From: Bacteroidia bacterium
GTDB lineage: Bacteria > Bacteroidota > Bacteroidia > Cytophagales > Flammeovirgaceae
DNA: 64,000 bases
Assembly (NCBI GenBank): GCA_030425505.1
Contig: JAUIAB010000014.1
Location: forward strand, 23,763-87,762
Reading direction: 5' to 3'
This document shows positions 63,034 through 64,000 of this stretch, piece by piece. Each line of letters starts with the position of its first letter. Position 1 is the first letter of the stretch. Under the pieces are notes generated by a model. That model was not told where the DNA came from, did no database searches, and worked only from the letters and a program-made list of their open reading frames with translations. The translations under genes were made by a program, and so were the position numbers.

Positions 63034-64000
63034 TCATCTTCTTGCTGTTCTTGTTAAAAACAATTCAAATGAAATTCTAGAATCAGGAGCTATTATTCCA
63101 CCAACTTGGCTCATGTAAAAAATTCCACTTTGCCCACCGGCTGCTGCACTAATTTCTACAGCTGGCATTCTTGAAAACACCCCCAAGTTTGCTCCTCCAA
63201 GGTTATTCTCTAAACCTACACTTGGATGTATTCCCATCCGAAGAATGGAAACTGTTCGGGAGAAAGCAGCAATATCTGAACTTCTATCACTTACTAGTGC
63301 CACTGCGTCTGATGGGTTTCTTCCTTTAGCAATTGCTACTACCAATCTTTCTATAGATTCATCTACAGGAATTACAGTTTGTCCTGGAATCCTATGTGGA
63401 ATAACAAGTACTTGAGCCCCTATATGCCTTGCTCGTATAACCCTTCTTAAAGCCTGAGCATCAAGAAACGCATCGTTATCTTCACCATTGAAAAATAATA
63501 TTACTGATATAGGGTCTTCTTCTTTTTCTTGTTCTTGTATATCAGTATCTGGGGTCATTTTTCTTATCTGATCCAGCATTTGTTGGATTACTGTCTCTGC
63601 ACCTCCATCATCATCTAAAGCTCTTTCAGGTTGTCTTTGACGCATAAACTCTGGGTAATCTGCCAAAGGTTCCGAGTCTCCCCTAAAGGTTAATGGTGTA
63701 AGCATCAAACCTACACCTCTGCCTGCTAAGCCTTTCACTACATTCCACCAGTTGATCTTCACCTCTGGCAGCGTCTGCGGGCTATTCCCCTTTACTCCCG
63801 GGCTTCTCGTATCTCCCATATCCCAGGAATACACCGTTCCCTCACCTCCATAGTGTTTCTTCGGATCATAACCTCCCTTACTGCCTCCTCCATCTTCTGT
63901 GCCTCCACTAAAGCCTGTGTATGTGTCACTAAATGAAGCTCCCTTACTACCACCACTGCTACTCCTTCCTACTCTGTTATAGTTGTGAGATGGGCTACTG
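63034..64000 (-). CDS. C-terminal part of an unrecognised large protein (runs off the right edge)
   Basis: The minus-strand frame is open from the window edge to the stop at 63034 (~320 residues visible). A GTG at 63834 is internal and is not taken as a start. The first ~60 visible residues are Gly/Ser-rich with NRVGRSSSGG and FSGGTEDGGGSKGGYDP, like a linker. The rest is an Arg-rich globular region (DPISVILFFNGEDND, then RRVIRARHIGAQVLVIPH and SVGLENNLGGANLGVFSRMP). It could be the C-terminal effector domain of a large secreted or RHS-type protein, but no RHS core is visible here. Confidence 0.6.
   Translation of the reverse strand, partial: SSPSHNYNRVGRSSSGGSKGASFSDTYTGFSGGTEDGGGSKGGYDPKKHYGGEGTVYSWDMGDTRSPGVKGNSPQTLPEVKINWWNVVKGLAGRGVGLMLTPLTFRGDSEPLADYPEFMRQRQPERALDDDGGAETVIQQMLDQIRKMTPDTDIQEQEKEEDPISVILFFNGEDNDAFLDAQALRRVIRARHIGAQVLVIPHRIPGQTVIPVDESIERLVVAIAKGRNPSDAVALVSDRSSDIAAFSRTVSILRMGIHPSVGLENNLGGANLGVFSRMPAVEISAAAGGQSGIFYMSQVGGIIAPDSRISFELFLTRTARR

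Overview
The window looks like chromosomal DNA from a Bacteroidota bacterium, most likely a marine-type Cytophagales relative (inference). The evidence is low GC, C-terminal type IX secretion (T9SS) sorting domains on three large proteins, a PorP/SprF protein, a fused SecDF, lipoproteins with acidic residues straight after the lipobox Cys, and a textbook Bacteroidota promoter (TTG-N20-TACCTTTG) in front of rpsL. Most of the content is core metabolism and cell-envelope genes with small accessory islands and dispersed structured repeats between them. No tRNA, rRNA, CRISPR array or intact insertion sequence was recognised.

Layout. 1-430: 5' part of argS on the minus strand, preceded by a dispersed repeat. 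708-5524: a membrane TPR/AraC-type regulator, a secreted metzincin protease with a T9SS tail, and two surface-type lipoproteins. 5675-10853 (minus): moxR, then a probable suhB-ilvE-menI-menF run. 11195-16399 (plus): a HupE/UreJ-type membrane protein, pbpC, dapB, lepB. 16408-21133 (minus): two translationally coupled YcgL-type nucleotidyltransferases, a DUF5063 gene whose start lies in a terminator-like hairpin, msrB, a DUF1697 gene, a GxxExxY gene between direct repeats, and a 37-residue basic protein. 21577-24782 (plus): an NAD-dependent epimerase, a TPR protein and a ComA homologue. 25295-30715 (minus): rpsL-rpsG-fusA-rpsJ, prfB with the classic +1 frameshift, and aroE. 30787-33950 (plus): PorP/SprF with an apparent ATA start, a hypothetical gene, a self-inhibited Fic protein and a RhuM-like remnant. 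33976-38264: smpB, a family 2 glycosyltransferase, a lipoprotein, and dnaX split at an A10 slippery tract. 38307-44279: a 1990-residue T9SS cadherin/repeat protein. 44436-52982: secDF, an RRM protein, egtD-egtB and a fatty acid hydroxylase. 53051-56243: a repeat-rich accessory stretch with a PD-(D/E)XK nuclease gene. 56428-63022 (plus): an M20 dipeptidase, two di-haem MauG/MbnH-like lipoproteins around an MbnP-like lipoprotein, and an NHL-repeat T9SS protein. 63034-64000: 3' part of an unrecognised minus-strand gene.

The most unusual content is three families of short structured repeats. Family A (~93 bp, GC-rich, 3 copies) and family C (three tandem hairpins, 2 copies) each show a compensatory base-pair change between copies. 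Family B (~95 bp, 4 copies) ends directly at a start codon in three of four copies, as if it were a movable 5' leader. The two family C copies bracket the nuclease gene. Two recoding signals (prfB and dnaX), a probable non-canonical ATA start and a possible MbnP/MbnH copper system are the other highlights.
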